A stretch of DNA of 64,000 bases from Hymenobacter sp. 15J16-1T3B (GCF_020711235.1 NZ_JAJFAV010000002.1:124001-188000), one strand, 5' to 3'. Counted from the first letter of the stretch, positions 8,662-17,693 are shown. Made by a program: numbers and translations. Notes: a model not told the origin generated them from the sequence alone.

Positions 8662-9387
8662 TTACTTGAACATGCCCTGCGGGTCGGGCAGTTTTTCCTT
8701 GAGCTGGCTGATGAGCTCGAAATCAATGCCGCTGAAGTCCAGGTTGCGCGACTTGTGCAAGGACTCCCAGGCGGCCGGGTAGTTTTCCTGCTTGAACTGC
8801 ACCCAGGCCAACTGCTGCCAAGCGTAGGCGTTGTTGGCGTCGGTGGCGAGGGCGCGGTGCAGGTAGTCGTCGGCCGTTTTCAGGTCCTTGTTTTTCTTGG
8901 TCTGCTCGAAGCGGATGAGATAAACGCCGCCCACGTCGGTGAGCAGCTGCGCGTCGGTGGGCGCCAGCGTAAGGGCTTGGTTGAGCAGGGCCAAGGACTC
9001 GTCGGGCGAGGTGCTGGCCGTGAGCAGGCCCAGGCCGCGGTAGGGCGCGGGGTTTTTCGGGTCGAGCACCCAAGCCAGGTTGAAGCGGTAGCGGGCCGTG
9101 TCGGCTTGGCCTTCGCGCAGGTACTCGTAGGCCTTGGTGGAGAAAAACTGGCTGGCTTCGGCACGGGAGGCAAAGCTCTGGTCGGCGCTCTGCAGGAAGG
9201 CCGCGCCCACCAGCTGCTGGGCTGCTTCGGGCGTGAGGCCGCCGAACAGCGGCAGCAGGCGCCGGGCCGCGGCGGGCACGTCGGTGGCGGCGCCCTTGGT
9301 TTTGGCTTTGACTTTTTGGGCCAGGGCCGGGCGGCCCAGCAGCAGGCCCGCCGTCAGCAGGGAAAGCAGAAAAGGAAGTCGTTTCAT
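8662..9387 (-). CDS. Exported tetratricopeptide-repeat protein
   Basis: 241 residues. Signal peptide MKRLPFLLSLLTAGLLLGRPALAQ, then a short basic linker and TPR-type helical repeats, for example AYEYLREGQADTARYRFNLAWVLDPKNP and DDYLHRALATDANNAYAWQQLAWVQFK. Likely a periplasmic scaffold. The start at 9387 is preferred because it opens the signal peptide; 21 in-frame upstream codons are not protein-like. The next gene downstream on the strand is the outer membrane barrel. No enzymatic motif is seen. Confidence 0.85.
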   Translation of the reverse strand: MKRLPFLLSLLTAGLLLGRPALAQKVKAKTKGAATDVPAAARRLLPLFGGLTPEAAQQLVGAAFLQSADQSFASRAEASQFFSTKAYEYLREGQADTARYRFNLAWVLDPKNPAPYRGLGLLTASTSPDESLALLNQALTLAPTDAQLLTDVGGVYLIRFEQTKKNKDLKTADDYLHRALATDANNAYAWQQLAWVQFKQENYPAAWESLHKSRNLDFSGIDFELISQLKEKLPDPQGMFK

Positions 9388-9611
9388 CGGTACTAACCGG
9401 GACGCAGGCAGCGCGTCCCGAGTTCCTAAAGGTAAGCGGCCGGGCCACAACCGCGGGTGCCGGCCCGCGGCGCGGGTGAGGCAGGCGCCGCCCGAAGCTG
9501 CTACAACGCCGCCCGGGCGCGGAAATTGTACGGCCCGGCTCCGCCGGCGGCATCCGGGGCGCGGCCGGCTGCGTAGGTCGGCTGGCCCGGAGCGGGCCGT
9601 AACTACCGGTT

Positions 9612-10508
9612 ATGACTTTTCGCCGATGGCTGGCCGTGCCGGCCCTGCTGCTAGTGCCCCTGCTGCTGGGCGCCGCCAACGAATACGCCGTGGCCCGCGC
9701 CAGCCACCGCAGCGCCGAAGTGGCCTACGTGCCCGCCACCGACCCGGACTACGACGCCGTCCGCCACCGCCTCGACGTATACGCCCAGCGCGAAGGAAGA
9801 GCGGCGCCCCGGCCGGTGGTAGTGTTTATCCACGGCGGCAGCTGGAACAGCGGTAACAAAGACTTTTACCGCTTCGTGGGGCGGCGCTTGGCTCGCCTAG
9901 GCCTGGTAGCCGTGGTGATAAACTACCGATTGGCCCCGCAAGTACGCGTGCCGCAAATGGCCGACGACTGCGCCCGCGCCGTGCTCTGGGTGCAGGCCCA
10001 CATCGGTGAGTACGGTGGCGACGCCGGGCGCATCTACTTGCTGGGCCACTCGGCCGGGGGCGGGCTGGCGGCCTGGCTGGCCACCGACGATGCCCTGTTT
10101 GCCCGCCGCGGGCAGCCGCGCAACCCCGTGCGCGGCGTGGTGCTCGACGATGCCGCCGGCCTCGATATGTACGACTACCTGCAGCGCATGGAGTTCGAGG
10201 ACGACCGGCAGTACCTGGTGCCTTTCGGCCCCGAGCCGGCGGGCTGGCGCGCGGCTTCTGCGCTTTACCACCTGCGCGCCGGGGTGCCGCCCTTCCTCGT
10301 GTTCGTGGGCGAAAAAACGTACCCGTCCATCACCCGCAGCAACGAAACATTCCGGCAGCGGTTGGCGGCGCTGGGCGCCGCGCCGCCCTACCACGTACTG
10401 CCCGGCAAAAAGCACGCGGCCATGGTGCTGCAGCTCTATTGGTCCGACAACGTTATCTACCGCGAGCTGCTGGCTTTCATCCAAGCCGGGGGCGCCCCTC
10501 GCTCGTAA
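9612..10508 (+). CDS. Alpha/beta hydrolase (carboxylesterase, HSL/BD-FAE-like)
   Basis: 298 residues with an N-terminal hydrophobic segment (signal peptide or anchor). Oxyanion motif HGGSWNSG at about 76-83, nucleophile elbow GHSAGG at about 145-150, and a C-terminal His in PGKKHAAMV. This is the arrangement of acetyl-esterase-like hydrolases with the HGGxW signature. Probably an envelope-located esterase acting on small esters. Convergent with the phospholipase-D-like gene, 99 bases apart, with no strong hairpin between. Confidence 0.88.
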   Translation: MTFRRWLAVPALLLVPLLLGAANEYAVARASHRSAEVAYVPATDPDYDAVRHRLDVYAQREGRAAPRPVVVFIHGGSWNSGNKDFYRFVGRRLARLGLVAVVINYRLAPQVRVPQMADDCARAVLWVQAHIGEYGGDAGRIYLLGHSAGGGLAAWLATDDALFARRGQPRNPVRGVVLDDAAGLDMYDYLQRMEFEDDRQYLVPFGPEPAGWRAASALYHLRAGVPPFLVFVGEKTYPSITRSNETFRQRLAALGAAPPYHVLPGKKHAAMVLQLYWSDNVIYRELLAFIQAGGAPRS

Positions 10509-10607
10509 CGCCCCGAAATTGGCTTGGCTGAGTAGCCGCGCTGCCCCGTCGCAACTGCACAAGGCCGGCCCGGATGTGGGCGGCCTGGGTGCGAAGGCCA
10601 AGCAAGA

Positions 10608-11315
10608 CTAGCCTTCAAACACGGCCATTTCGTGCCAGAGCTTGTCGAAGGCGTCGTCGTAGGGCTGCACCACGGCGGGGTCGTCGGTGATGAGCAGGTT
10701 TTCGAGGTTGTAGAGGGCTGCCGAGCGCGTCCAGTTGTAGCTACCGGTGAGCACGGCGCGGTGGTCGGCCACGGCAAACTTGTGGTGCATGTGGTCGGCG
10801 GTGCGGTCCACGCGCACGGGCACGCCGGCCTGCTGCAGCTCCCGCACGTCGGAGCCGCGGTCGAGCAGCTTGTCGTTGTCGGTGATGAGGCGTACGCGCA
10901 CGCCTCGGCGGTGGGCGGCCAGCAGGGCTTGGGTCAGCCGGTCGTCGGCCACCGTGAATACGCACACGTCGAGGTGGGCGGCGGCCTGCCCGATAAAGCG
11001 GCGGATGGCGCCCACGCACTCGTCGCCGGGGCTGAAGTACACCTGCGGCTGGTGGGCCGCCGCGCCGGGCAGCAGGGCCGTGGCCCCGGCCAGCCAGTTG
11101 ATGACGGCTTTGTCGAGCGGGGTGCCCACGAAGCCCTTGGCCAGCTCAAACACCTGCCGCCGCAGCTGGGCCACGTCGCCGCCCGCGGCGGCAAAGCTAG
11201 CTGCTGCCTCGCGCAGCTGCTGAGCTTCGGTGGCCGAGAGCGTGGCGTCTTGCAGGGCCTGGCTGAATCGGTTTAGCAGCAGGTCGGGGTCAGCGGCGGC
11301 GGTGGAGTGGGGCAT
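10608..11315 (-). CDS. Phospholipase-D-like protein with one HKD motif
   Basis: 235 residues. The C-terminal two thirds is a PLD-like domain: YFSPGDECVGAIRRFI, DVCVFTVADDRLTQALLAAHRRGV and the catalytic HxKxxxxD as HHKFAVAD, followed by GSYNWTRSA. A single HKD motif indicates a homodimer of the Nuc/mitochondrial-PLD type, acting on phosphodiesters in nucleic acid or lipid. There is no signal peptide, so it is probably cytoplasmic. The N-terminal 80 residues are helical and unassigned. Confidence 0.85.
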   Translation of the reverse strand: MPHSTAAADPDLLLNRFSQALQDATLSATEAQQLREAAASFAAAGGDVAQLRRQVFELAKGFVGTPLDKAVINWLAGATALLPGAAAHQPQVYFSPGDECVGAIRRFIGQAAAHLDVCVFTVADDRLTQALLAAHRRGVRVRLITDNDKLLDRGSDVRELQQAGVPVRVDRTADHMHHKFAVADHRAVLTGSYNWTRSAALYNLENLLITDDPAVVQPYDDAFDKLWHEMAVFEG

Positions 11316-11347
11316 GGGAAAGCGGATGGGAGAGGGTTAACAAATCA

Positions 11348-11500
11348 GAACGTCATGCTGAGCCTCGTCGAAGTATCTCTACCGCTTCGTTGAATTAGGG
11401 CGAACGAACCAGTAGAGATGCTTCGGCAAGCTCAGCATGACGTTCTAATTCGGTTGTTCTGATAAAGCGCGCGAGATGCCTCGCCAAGCTCGACCTGACG
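11348..11500. repeat. Dispersed inverted repeat with a third degenerate copy
   Basis: Left arm 11348-11382 (starts gaacgtcatgctgagc) pairs with right arm 11412-11445 with a few mismatches and one indel. A further degenerate copy of the right arm (gagatgcctcgccaagctcgacctgacg) follows at about 11473-11500. Noncoding; lies between two minus-strand genes. Confidence 0.75.
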
Positions 11501-11536
11501 GCCTGGGCAGGGCAGCACGGCGGCCTGCCGGATTGG

Positions 11537-12772
11537 CTAGGGCAGCAGCAGGGCCGACGCTTTGGACGCCTTCCGAGCTTTGCGCCGGCCGGGCACCGCC
11601 GCGGCGACTTGCTGCTGGGCGTTCAGCAGGGCTTCGGCGTAGGGCGCGTAGAGCACCCGTTCCAGCTGCCCGTCGGCGCGCTGCTCCACGTCCCAGAGGC
11701 CCGAGCGGTGCCAGGGCCGGTCCAGGAAGTCCCAGTCGGGGCGGTCGATGATGGGGTAGAGGCACACGCCCAGCAAGGGCACGCCGGCCTCGATGGCGGC
11801 GGCGCACTCCCCGGCCACGAAGCGCAGCCAGTCGGGGCGGTGCTCCAGAGGGTGGCTGGTTTCGGTAATGACGACGGGGCGGTGGTAGCGCTGGTAGGCT
11901 TCCTGCAAGAGGCTGCGCAGCGGGCGCCAGCGCGGGTCGCAGGTTTCGTTGGCCCAGCCCAGGCGGGCGTTGCTGTGGCACTCCCACTGGTTGTCGTAGT
12001 AGTAGTTGAAGCCCAGCAGGTCGAGGTACTCGGGGCGGCCGCCCAGTTCGGGGCAGATGCGGCCGCTGAGCATGTCCACGGCCTGGTACTGGTGCTCGTG
12101 GCGCAGCCGGGCCTCCTGCCGCTGCCGGGCCGTGGCCCCGTGCGGCGGCACGATGCTCACCAGCGGCTCGGTGGTGAGGATGCGGATGCTCGGATCGGCC
12201 TCGCGCAGGGCGGCCACGCCCTCGATGTAGGCGCGCATCAGGCCGTACTTCACCTCCCAGCCCTGGCCCACGCAGTAGGGCACGGTGCCGCGGGCGTCGC
12301 CGCCCAGCCAACTCATAAAGCTCACCTCGTTGATGGGCGTCACGATTAGCTCGCCCTCGGGGCGCACCGAGCGGTAGAAATCCACGAAGGCGCGGCACAG
12401 CGAGGCGAAGCGGCGCGCAAACATGGGGTGCAGCGGCGTCAGGTCGTCGGGGTAGCCGAAGTGGCACAGGTCCCAGAGCTGCTGAATGCCCTGGCGCTGG
12501 CCGGTTTCGAGCATGGCGGCCACCGTGCTCCAGTCGTAGTGGTAGGGCGTGCGCTCCACCTGGCTCCAGCGGATGCCCTCGCGCACCGTGCCGATGCCGA
12601 AGGGCTGCAGGCGTTGGTAGTCCGCGTCGAGCTGCTGAAAGTGGCCGGTCAGGTGCAGGAAGTCGACGCGGTGGCCGAAGCAGTTTTGCTGGTCGGTGCA
12701 TTCGTAGCCCCCCATCCAGAACGACTGAAACGGGGAAGCGGGCTGGCCAAGGGCGGCGGCGTAGTCGAGCAT
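11537..12772 (-). CDS. Clan-A (GH1-like) glycoside hydrolase
   Basis: 411 residues, no signal peptide, predicted TIM barrel. Candidate acid/base glutamate lies in VTPINEVSF and nucleophile glutamate in VVITETSHP, the NE...TE pair of retaining clan-A glycosidases. Other barrel-like motifs are WSQVERTPYHYDW and LGFNYYYDNQWE. The N-terminus FWMGGYECTDQ resembles the G-x-E-x-[SC] opening of beta-glucosidase-related proteins. It probably cleaves a beta-glycoside in the cytoplasm. A basic, low-complexity tail (GRRKARKASKAS) ends it. No sugar-transport genes adjoin it. Confidence 0.8.
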   Translation of the reverse strand: MLDYAAALGQPASPFQSFWMGGYECTDQQNCFGHRVDFLHLTGHFQQLDADYQRLQPFGIGTVREGIRWSQVERTPYHYDWSTVAAMLETGQRQGIQQLWDLCHFGYPDDLTPLHPMFARRFASLCRAFVDFYRSVRPEGELIVTPINEVSFMSWLGGDARGTVPYCVGQGWEVKYGLMRAYIEGVAALREADPSIRILTTEPLVSIVPPHGATARQRQEARLRHEHQYQAVDMLSGRICPELGGRPEYLDLLGFNYYYDNQWECHSNARLGWANETCDPRWRPLRSLLQEAYQRYHRPVVITETSHPLEHRPDWLRFVAGECAAAIEAGVPLLGVCLYPIIDRPDWDFLDRPWHRSGLWDVEQRADGQLERVLYAPYAEALLNAQQQVAAAVPGRRKARKASKASALLLP

Positions 12773-12866
12773 ACAAGCAAGGGTAAGGGGTGACAGCCGC
12801 CGGGTCAGCGGCCACTAAGGGCGCGGGAATGACTGGAACAAGCTCAGAAATAAACCGGTAAGGGCC

Positions 12867-12895
12867 AAAAAGCCCGCACCAAGCGGCGCGGGCTT
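12867..12895 (-). terminator. Intrinsic terminator of the CDF gene
   Basis: Read on the minus strand, stem AAGCCCGC / GCGGGCTT is followed by a T-run (complement of the A-run at 12867-12871), 26 bases after the CDF stop codon. Confidence 0.8.
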
Positions 12896-12921
12896 AGGGC
12901 CTAGCGGGCGGCCGTCGTAAG

Positions 12922-13863
12922 CTAAACAGTGGCCCGCTCCCGAGCCGATACGGAATGCGCCTCGATGAAGATGCGGCGGAACTCTGGGTACTCGGCCCGA
13001 ATGCGGTCCTGTAGCCGGTCGATGGCCTGCTCTACTTCGCCGGCGCTGATGCCGCGGCGGAACTTCACGTCCAGGGCCAGGATAACGTCGTCGGGGCCGA
13101 GGTACATGGTGAGCGGGGTGCGGGCCTGGGCTTCCACGGCCGGGTCCTGCTCGGTGATGCGCGCCAGCGTGGCCAGGGTTTGCTCGTCCACGCCTTCGCC
13201 CACCAGCAGGGCGCGGGTGCGGGCCACCAAAAACACGGCCACCAGCATCAGAATCACGCCGATGACGATGGAAGCGGCCCCGTCGAGGAAGGGGTTGTTG
13301 AGCAAGTGGCCGAAGTACACGCCCAACAAGGCCACGGCCAGGCCCACCACGGCGGCCAGGTTTTCGAGCACCGAGGCGAAGACGGCGGGGTCGCGGCTGC
13401 TGCGCAGCGTGGTCCAGAACCCGGCTTCGCGGGCGCCCGGCATCTGGTAGAGCGCCTTCACGGCCAAGTACAGCGCCCAGCCTTCAAACCCGATGGAAAT
13501 GCCGAGCACCAGGTAGTTCCAGAGCGGGTCGGTGAGCGGCTCGGGGTGCTCGATGTGCTTGATGCCCTCGTAAAACGACATGCCGCCGCCGATGCTGAAG
13601 ATGAGCACGGCCACGATCAGGCCCCAGAAGTACAGCTCCTTGGAGTGGCCGAAGGGGTGGCGCGCGTCGGCTGGGCGCTGGCTGCGCCCCATGCCGTAGA
13701 GCAGCAAAATGGCGTTGCCGCTGTCGACAAGGGAGTGGATGCCCTCGGAGAGCATGGCCGAGCTGCGGGTGAAGTAGGCGGCGACGAACTTGCTGACGGC
13801 AATGCCGACGTTGGCGAGCAGGCCACCGTAAAGAGCGGCTTTAGAAGAGTTGGGGTTTGCCAC
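12922..13863 (-). CDS. Cation diffusion facilitator (CDF) metal exporter
   Basis: 313 residues. The N-terminal two thirds holds six membrane segments, with metal-site motifs SEGIHSLVDSGN (H-x3-D) in the second helix and VFASVLENLAAVVGLAV in the fifth. The C-terminal cytoplasmic ferredoxin-like domain ends with EYPEFRRIFIEAHS. Proton-driven efflux of Zn, Co, Fe or Mn is expected; the metal is not determinable. The start codon is GTG at 13863. Transcribed away from the APC permease, sharing a 150-base divergent control region. Confidence 0.92.
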   Translation of the reverse strand: MANPNSSKAALYGGLLANVGIAVSKFVAAYFTRSSAMLSEGIHSLVDSGNAILLLYGMGRSQRPADARHPFGHSKELYFWGLIVAVLIFSIGGGMSFYEGIKHIEHPEPLTDPLWNYLVLGISIGFEGWALYLAVKALYQMPGAREAGFWTTLRSSRDPAVFASVLENLAAVVGLAVALLGVYFGHLLNNPFLDGAASIVIGVILMLVAVFLVARTRALLVGEGVDEQTLATLARITEQDPAVEAQARTPLTMYLGPDDVILALDVKFRRGISAGEVEQAIDRLQDRIRAEYPEFRRIFIEAHSVSARERATV

Positions 13864-14013
13864 AGAAACGCGGTTAGAGTGGTCGGACCGGCCTTGCTAT
13901 ACGTAAGCCGGCACGTTTGGCTGAATAGCCCGCAACTTACGCCCAAAACCTGCTGCCCCCTTCGCGGGTTACACCGCGCCGGCGGCCCCGCCGCTTCACC
14001 CTCGCTCCGCGCT

Positions 14014-15468
14014 ATGCCCGATACGTCTACGCCTGCCGTTCCCGACACCACCGCCCCGGCCGCCGCGCCCCCGCTGCGCCGCGAGCTGGGCCTGCTCTCG
14101 GCCACGGCCCTGAACATGATTGACATGGTCGGCATCGGGCCCTTCGTCACGCTGCCGTTGGTGATGGGGTTTGTGGGGCCATACTTCCTGCTGGCCTGGC
14201 TGGTGGGCGCCGGCCTGAGCATTTTCGACGGGCTGATCTGGTCGGAGCTGGGCGCGGCTTACCCCGAGGCCGGCGGCTCGTACCGCTTTCTGAAGCTGGC
14301 CTACGGCGAACAGAAATGGGGCCGGCTGCTCTCGTTTCTCTACGTCTGGCAAACCCTGGTGCAGGCCCCGCTGGTGCTGGCTTCGGGCGCCATCGGCTTC
14401 GCCCAGTACTTCGGCTACCTCGTGCCGCTGACGGAATGGTGGCAGCCCAAGCTGGTGTCGGGCACGGTGGTGCTGCTGCTCATGGTCCTGCTCTACCGCC
14501 GCATCGGCGACATCGGTCGGCTGGGCGTGCTGCTCTGGACGGGCGTGCTGGGCCTGATGGCCTGGTTGATTATCGGCGGGCTCACGCACAGCACCCACGC
14601 GGTGGCTTGGCTGCCGGCCGGCGGGGCAGCCGCGCTGCCGGGCATTCTGCTGTCGGCGGCCATGGGGCAGGCCACCGTCAAGACCATCTACAGCTACCTG
14701 GGCTACTACAACGTGTGCCACCTGGGCGGCGAAATCCGGGAGCCGCAGCGCGTGATTCCGCGCAGCATTTTCCTGAGCATCCTCGGCATCATGGCCCTGT
14801 ACCTGCTGCTGAACTGGAGCGTGGGCACCGTCATTCCCTGGCAGGAAGCGAAGGAGTCGAAGTTCATCGTCAGCACCTTCGTGGAGCGGCTCTACGGGGC
14901 CACCGCCGCCAAAGCAGCTACCGCGCTGGTGCTCTGGGTCGCCTTTGCCTCGCTGTTTGCCGTGCTGCTGGGCTATTCGCGCATCCCGTACGCCGCGGCC
15001 GCCGACGGCGAGTTTCTGCCCGTATTTGCCCGCACGCACCCCACCAAGCACTTCCCGCACGTGTCCTTGCTGGTGCTGGGTGGGGTGGGCTTCGTGTTCA
15101 GTTTGCTCTTCAAGCTCGGCGAAGTCATCAGCGCCATTCTGGCCATGCGCATCCTGGTGCAGTTCGTGGGGCAGGCCGTGGGGCTGGTGCTGCTGCGCCG
15201 CCGCCGGGGCACCGCGGGGCTACCCTTCCGCATGCCGCTCTACCCCCTGCCGGTGGTGGTGGCGGTGGTCGTGTGGCTGTGGGTGTTCTGGAGCATCAAG
15301 GATGGTATTGTGCTCCACACCAACGAAGCCGCGCACACCCAGGTGGTTCTGCCGTTTCAGGTGGCGGCCCTGCTGATGATGGGCCTGGGCACGATTATTT
15401 TCCTGCTTTGGAGCCGACGGCTGGGCCGTTGGCCATTTGGCACCGCCCGTGCCACCGCCAACGACTAG
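14014..15468 (+). CDS. APC superfamily amino acid permease
   Basis: 484 residues with about 12 membrane segments. The first helix has the APC motif MIDMVGIGPFVTLPL, and the loop/helix WSELGAAYPEAGGSYRFLK is typical of amino acid/polyamine antiporters. It is an inner membrane transporter of amino acids or amines. Start ATG 14014 begins a 25-residue Pro/Ala-rich soluble tail before helix 1. The adjacent CDF gene is divergent. Substrate is unassigned. Confidence 0.9.
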   Translation: MPDTSTPAVPDTTAPAAAPPLRRELGLLSATALNMIDMVGIGPFVTLPLVMGFVGPYFLLAWLVGAGLSIFDGLIWSELGAAYPEAGGSYRFLKLAYGEQKWGRLLSFLYVWQTLVQAPLVLASGAIGFAQYFGYLVPLTEWWQPKLVSGTVVLLLMVLLYRRIGDIGRLGVLLWTGVLGLMAWLIIGGLTHSTHAVAWLPAGGAAALPGILLSAAMGQATVKTIYSYLGYYNVCHLGGEIREPQRVIPRSIFLSILGIMALYLLLNWSVGTVIPWQEAKESKFIVSTFVERLYGATAAKAATALVLWVAFASLFAVLLGYSRIPYAAAADGEFLPVFARTHPTKHFPHVSLLVLGGVGFVFSLLFKLGEVISAILAMRILVQFVGQAVGLVLLRRRRGTAGLPFRMPLYPLPVVVAVVVWLWVFWSIKDGIVLHTNEAAHTQVVLPFQVAALLMMGLGTIIFLLWSRRLGRWPFGTARATAND

Positions 15469-15501
15469 GCGGCGAGGCCGGGGCTAGACTCGACGCAAAA
15501 A

Positions 15502-15531
15502 GCCCCGGCCGAACACCACTTCGACCGGGGC
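15502..15531. terminator. Hairpin after the APC permease gene
   Basis: 10-base stem with one mismatch (gccccggccg / cgaccggggc) 33 bases after the stop. The A-run is on the left side, so there is no T-run in the direction of the permease gene. Confidence 0.5.
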
Positions 15532-15903
15532 CCGCTGAGCGGCAATAACTGACTGCTCTTGGCAGCCGGCTCTTGCTTCTTGCATTGCAACGTTTGCAAG
15601 ATAATAGTGCGTTTTTTATCAAAACATGATAAAAATCAGGAGCCGTTCGAACCGAAACGGAGCTGAGCAGCATAGCTGATCATACTCAAGCTGTTACTGC
15701 CTTTAGGTGGTAGCCGCGGTGGCATCAAGGTTTTTCCACGTGCAAACAGGCAGTGCGCAAAGTGGCAGCTACAACTAGCTACAGATGCAGTCTGGGTTGG
15801 ACTACAATTGCTTTGTTTTAAATTGAAATATTTAGTGAATTAATATTACATTATGGCTAAGTTATATGTAAATTCAGGATGCCTATCCAATTCCTCTACC
15901 GTT
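15532..15903 (+). promoter_or_regulatory. Long AT-rich control region before the PAP2 gene
   Basis: No gene is visible. Contains TTGCAA-CGT-TTGCAA at 15586-15600, a clear palindrome TTTTTATC (15613-15620) / GATAAAAA (15628-15635), and an AT-rich tract from about 15800 with TTTG at 15812-15815. Composition differs sharply from the flanking genes. Probably promoter and operator DNA. Confidence 0.45.
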
Positions 15904-16608
15904 ATGGTACCTGCTTTCGACCGCCACATTCTGGAAGCACTCAACCAATGGGTGCATGTTTGGCCGAGGTTCGACGTATTCGTCGAGTTTCTGAGCTACA
16001 GTAGCCTTTTCAAAGGGGTGCTGTTTACCGTCGTTATGTGGTGGGTGTGGTTTAGCAGCGCCGAGCCGGAGGTGGCCATGCACAAGCGCCAGATTATTCT
16101 GGGAATTTTGACTGGCTGCCTGCTGGGCATGTTTGTCGCGCGGGTCTTGGTGCACGCGTTTCCGGAGCGCCCGCGTCCCTTGCACAATACAGAACTGACC
16201 CTGAGGCCGGTGCGCGCGCAGCTCGTGGCCGATAGCAAGGACAGAAGCTCGTTTCCCAGCGACCATGCCACGCTGTTCTTTGCGTTGGCCACGGGCTTCT
16301 GCTTTTTGTCGTGGCGCTTGGGCGTCGCGGCGCTGCTTTACGTGGTAGTGTTTGTGTGCTTACCGCGCGTCTACCTCGATCTGCATTACCCGACCGACCT
16401 GCTGGCCGGCGGCCTGGTGGGGGCGCTGGCGGCTGTGCTCTGTAACCTGCCGGCGCTCCGCCAACGGCTCTATGCCCCGCTACTGGCCTGGCAGCGCCGA
16501 CACCCAAGCCCGTTCTACGTCGGGTTGTTTCTGATGACCTACCAGATCGACGATATGTTCAACGGCATCCGGCAACTGCTCAGCTTTATGTTTGGCAACG
16601 GCAACTAA
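15904..16608 (+). CDS. PAP2 family phosphatase
   Basis: 234 residues with about five membrane helices and the three PAP2 motifs: ERPRPL (RP motif), SSFPSDHATLFF (PSxH equivalent) and PRVYLDLHYPTDLLAGG (R-x5-H-x3-D). Likely dephosphorylates a lipid phosphate such as undecaprenyl diphosphate or phosphatidic acid on the periplasmic side. An in-frame ATG at 15853 would add 17 codons with AT-rich usage unlike the rest, so I prefer ATG 15904; the longer form cannot be excluded. Confidence 0.88.
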   Translation: MVPAFDRHILEALNQWVHVWPRFDVFVEFLSYSSLFKGVLFTVVMWWVWFSSAEPEVAMHKRQIILGILTGCLLGMFVARVLVHAFPERPRPLHNTELTLRPVRAQLVADSKDRSSFPSDHATLFFALATGFCFLSWRLGVAALLYVVVFVCLPRVYLDLHYPTDLLAGGLVGALAAVLCNLPALRQRLYAPLLAWQRRHPSPFYVGLFLMTYQIDDMFNGIRQLLSFMFGNGN

Positions 16609-16641
16609 CGCCGTCGGCGCGTTTGCGCAGCCCCCAACAAG

Positions 16642-16673
16642 CACCAAGGGCAAGCCGCAGCTTGCCCTTGGTG
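16642..16673. terminator. Bidirectional hairpin between PAP2 and hemB
   Basis: Perfect 14-base stem (caccaagggcaagc / gcttgcccttggtg) with a 4-base loop, between convergent genes. Confidence 0.75.
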
Positions 16674-16700
16674 TTACCGAAGTGGGGTACAGGGTGGGGC

Positions 16701-17693
16701 TTAGCCGCGGCGCAGCACGGCGGCGGCTTCCTTGGCAAAGTAGGTCAGGATGGCGTCGGCGCCGGCGCGCTTGATGCTCGTCAGCACTTCCATCATGGTT
16801 CGCTCGCCGTCGACCCAGCCGTTTTGGGCGGCGGCTTTCACCAGCGCGTACTCGCCCGATACGTTGTAGGCCGTCACGGGGAGGGTGGTGTGGTTGCGCA
16901 CTTCCCGGATGACGTCGAGGTAGCTCAGCGCGGGCTTGATCATCACCATGTCGGCGCCTTCCTGCTCGTCGAGGGCCAGCTCGCGCAGGGCCTCGCGGCG
17001 GTTGGCAGGGTTCATCTGGTAGCTTTTCTTGTCGCCCTTTTTCGGGGCCGAGCCCAGCGCGTCGCGGAAGGGGCCGTAGAAGGCCGAGGCGTACTTGGCC
17101 GTGTAGCTCATGATGCTCACGTGCGCAAAGCCGTTGCGGTCGAGCACGTCGCGGATCCAGGCCACGCGGCCGTCCATCATGTCTGAGGGGCCGATGATGT
17201 CGGCGCCGGCGCGGGCCTGGGCCAGGGCCATCTGCCCGAGCACTTCCAGAGTGGCGTCGTTCAGGATTTCGCCCGAATCGGGGTCCACGATGCCGTCGTG
17301 CCCGTCGCTGGAGTAGGGGTCCATGGCCACGTCCGACATGATAACGATGTCCGGAAAGGCCTTTTTGATCTGGCCGATGGTGCGGGTGTAGAGCCCGTCG
17401 GGGTTGTGACTTTCCTTGGCGAGGCGGTCCTTGAGTCGGTCGTCGATGCTGGGAAAGGGCGCAAACGCCTTGATGCCGAGGTCGACGCACTGGCCGATTT
17501 CGTCGAGGAGGCGGTCGGCCGTGAAGCGCTGAATGCCGGGCATCGACGTGACTTCGATGGTCTTATTCTCGCCCTCGATGAGGAACACAGGGTAGATGAA
17601 GTCGTGCACCGACAGGGTGGTTTCCTGCACCATGTTGCGAATGACTTCGGACTTGCGGTTCCGCCGGGGGCGGTGCGTGGGGATTAGTGCCAT
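16701..17693 (-). CDS. hemB: Porphobilinogen synthase (delta-aminolevulinate dehydratase)
   Basis: 330 residues; condenses two 5-aminolevulinate molecules to porphobilinogen in heme synthesis. Schiff-base lysines are visible in SYTAKYASAFYGPFRDA and MVMIKPALSYLDVIR. The metal-site region reads MSDVAMDPYSSDGHDG, with Ala/Asp where zinc enzymes have cysteines, so this is the Mg/K-dependent type. Start ATG 17693 gives the usual ALIPTHRPRRNR N-terminus; 13 upstream codons are rejected. Monocistronic by appearance, with a -7 element upstream and a hairpin downstream. Confidence 0.97.
   Translation of the reverse strand: MALIPTHRPRRNRKSEVIRNMVQETTLSVHDFIYPVFLIEGENKTIEVTSMPGIQRFTADRLLDEIGQCVDLGIKAFAPFPSIDDRLKDRLAKESHNPDGLYTRTIGQIKKAFPDIVIMSDVAMDPYSSDGHDGIVDPDSGEILNDATLEVLGQMALAQARAGADIIGPSDMMDGRVAWIRDVLDRNGFAHVSIMSYTAKYASAFYGPFRDALGSAPKKGDKKSYQMNPANRREALRELALDEQEGADMVMIKPALSYLDVIREVRNHTTLPVTAYNVSGEYALVKAAAQNGWVDGERTMMEVLTSIKRAGADAILTYFAKEAAAVLRRG

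Noticed and set aside
13180-14013. A long plus-strand frame opposite the CDF gene running into the APC permease
   Set aside because: It is antisense to a clear CDF transporter and has His/Gly/Gln-rich composition; the permease starts at ATG 14014.
16701-17693. Missing cysteines in the HemB metal site as a possible defect
   Set aside because: The Asp/Ala-containing site is the normal Mg/K-dependent variant of this enzyme.
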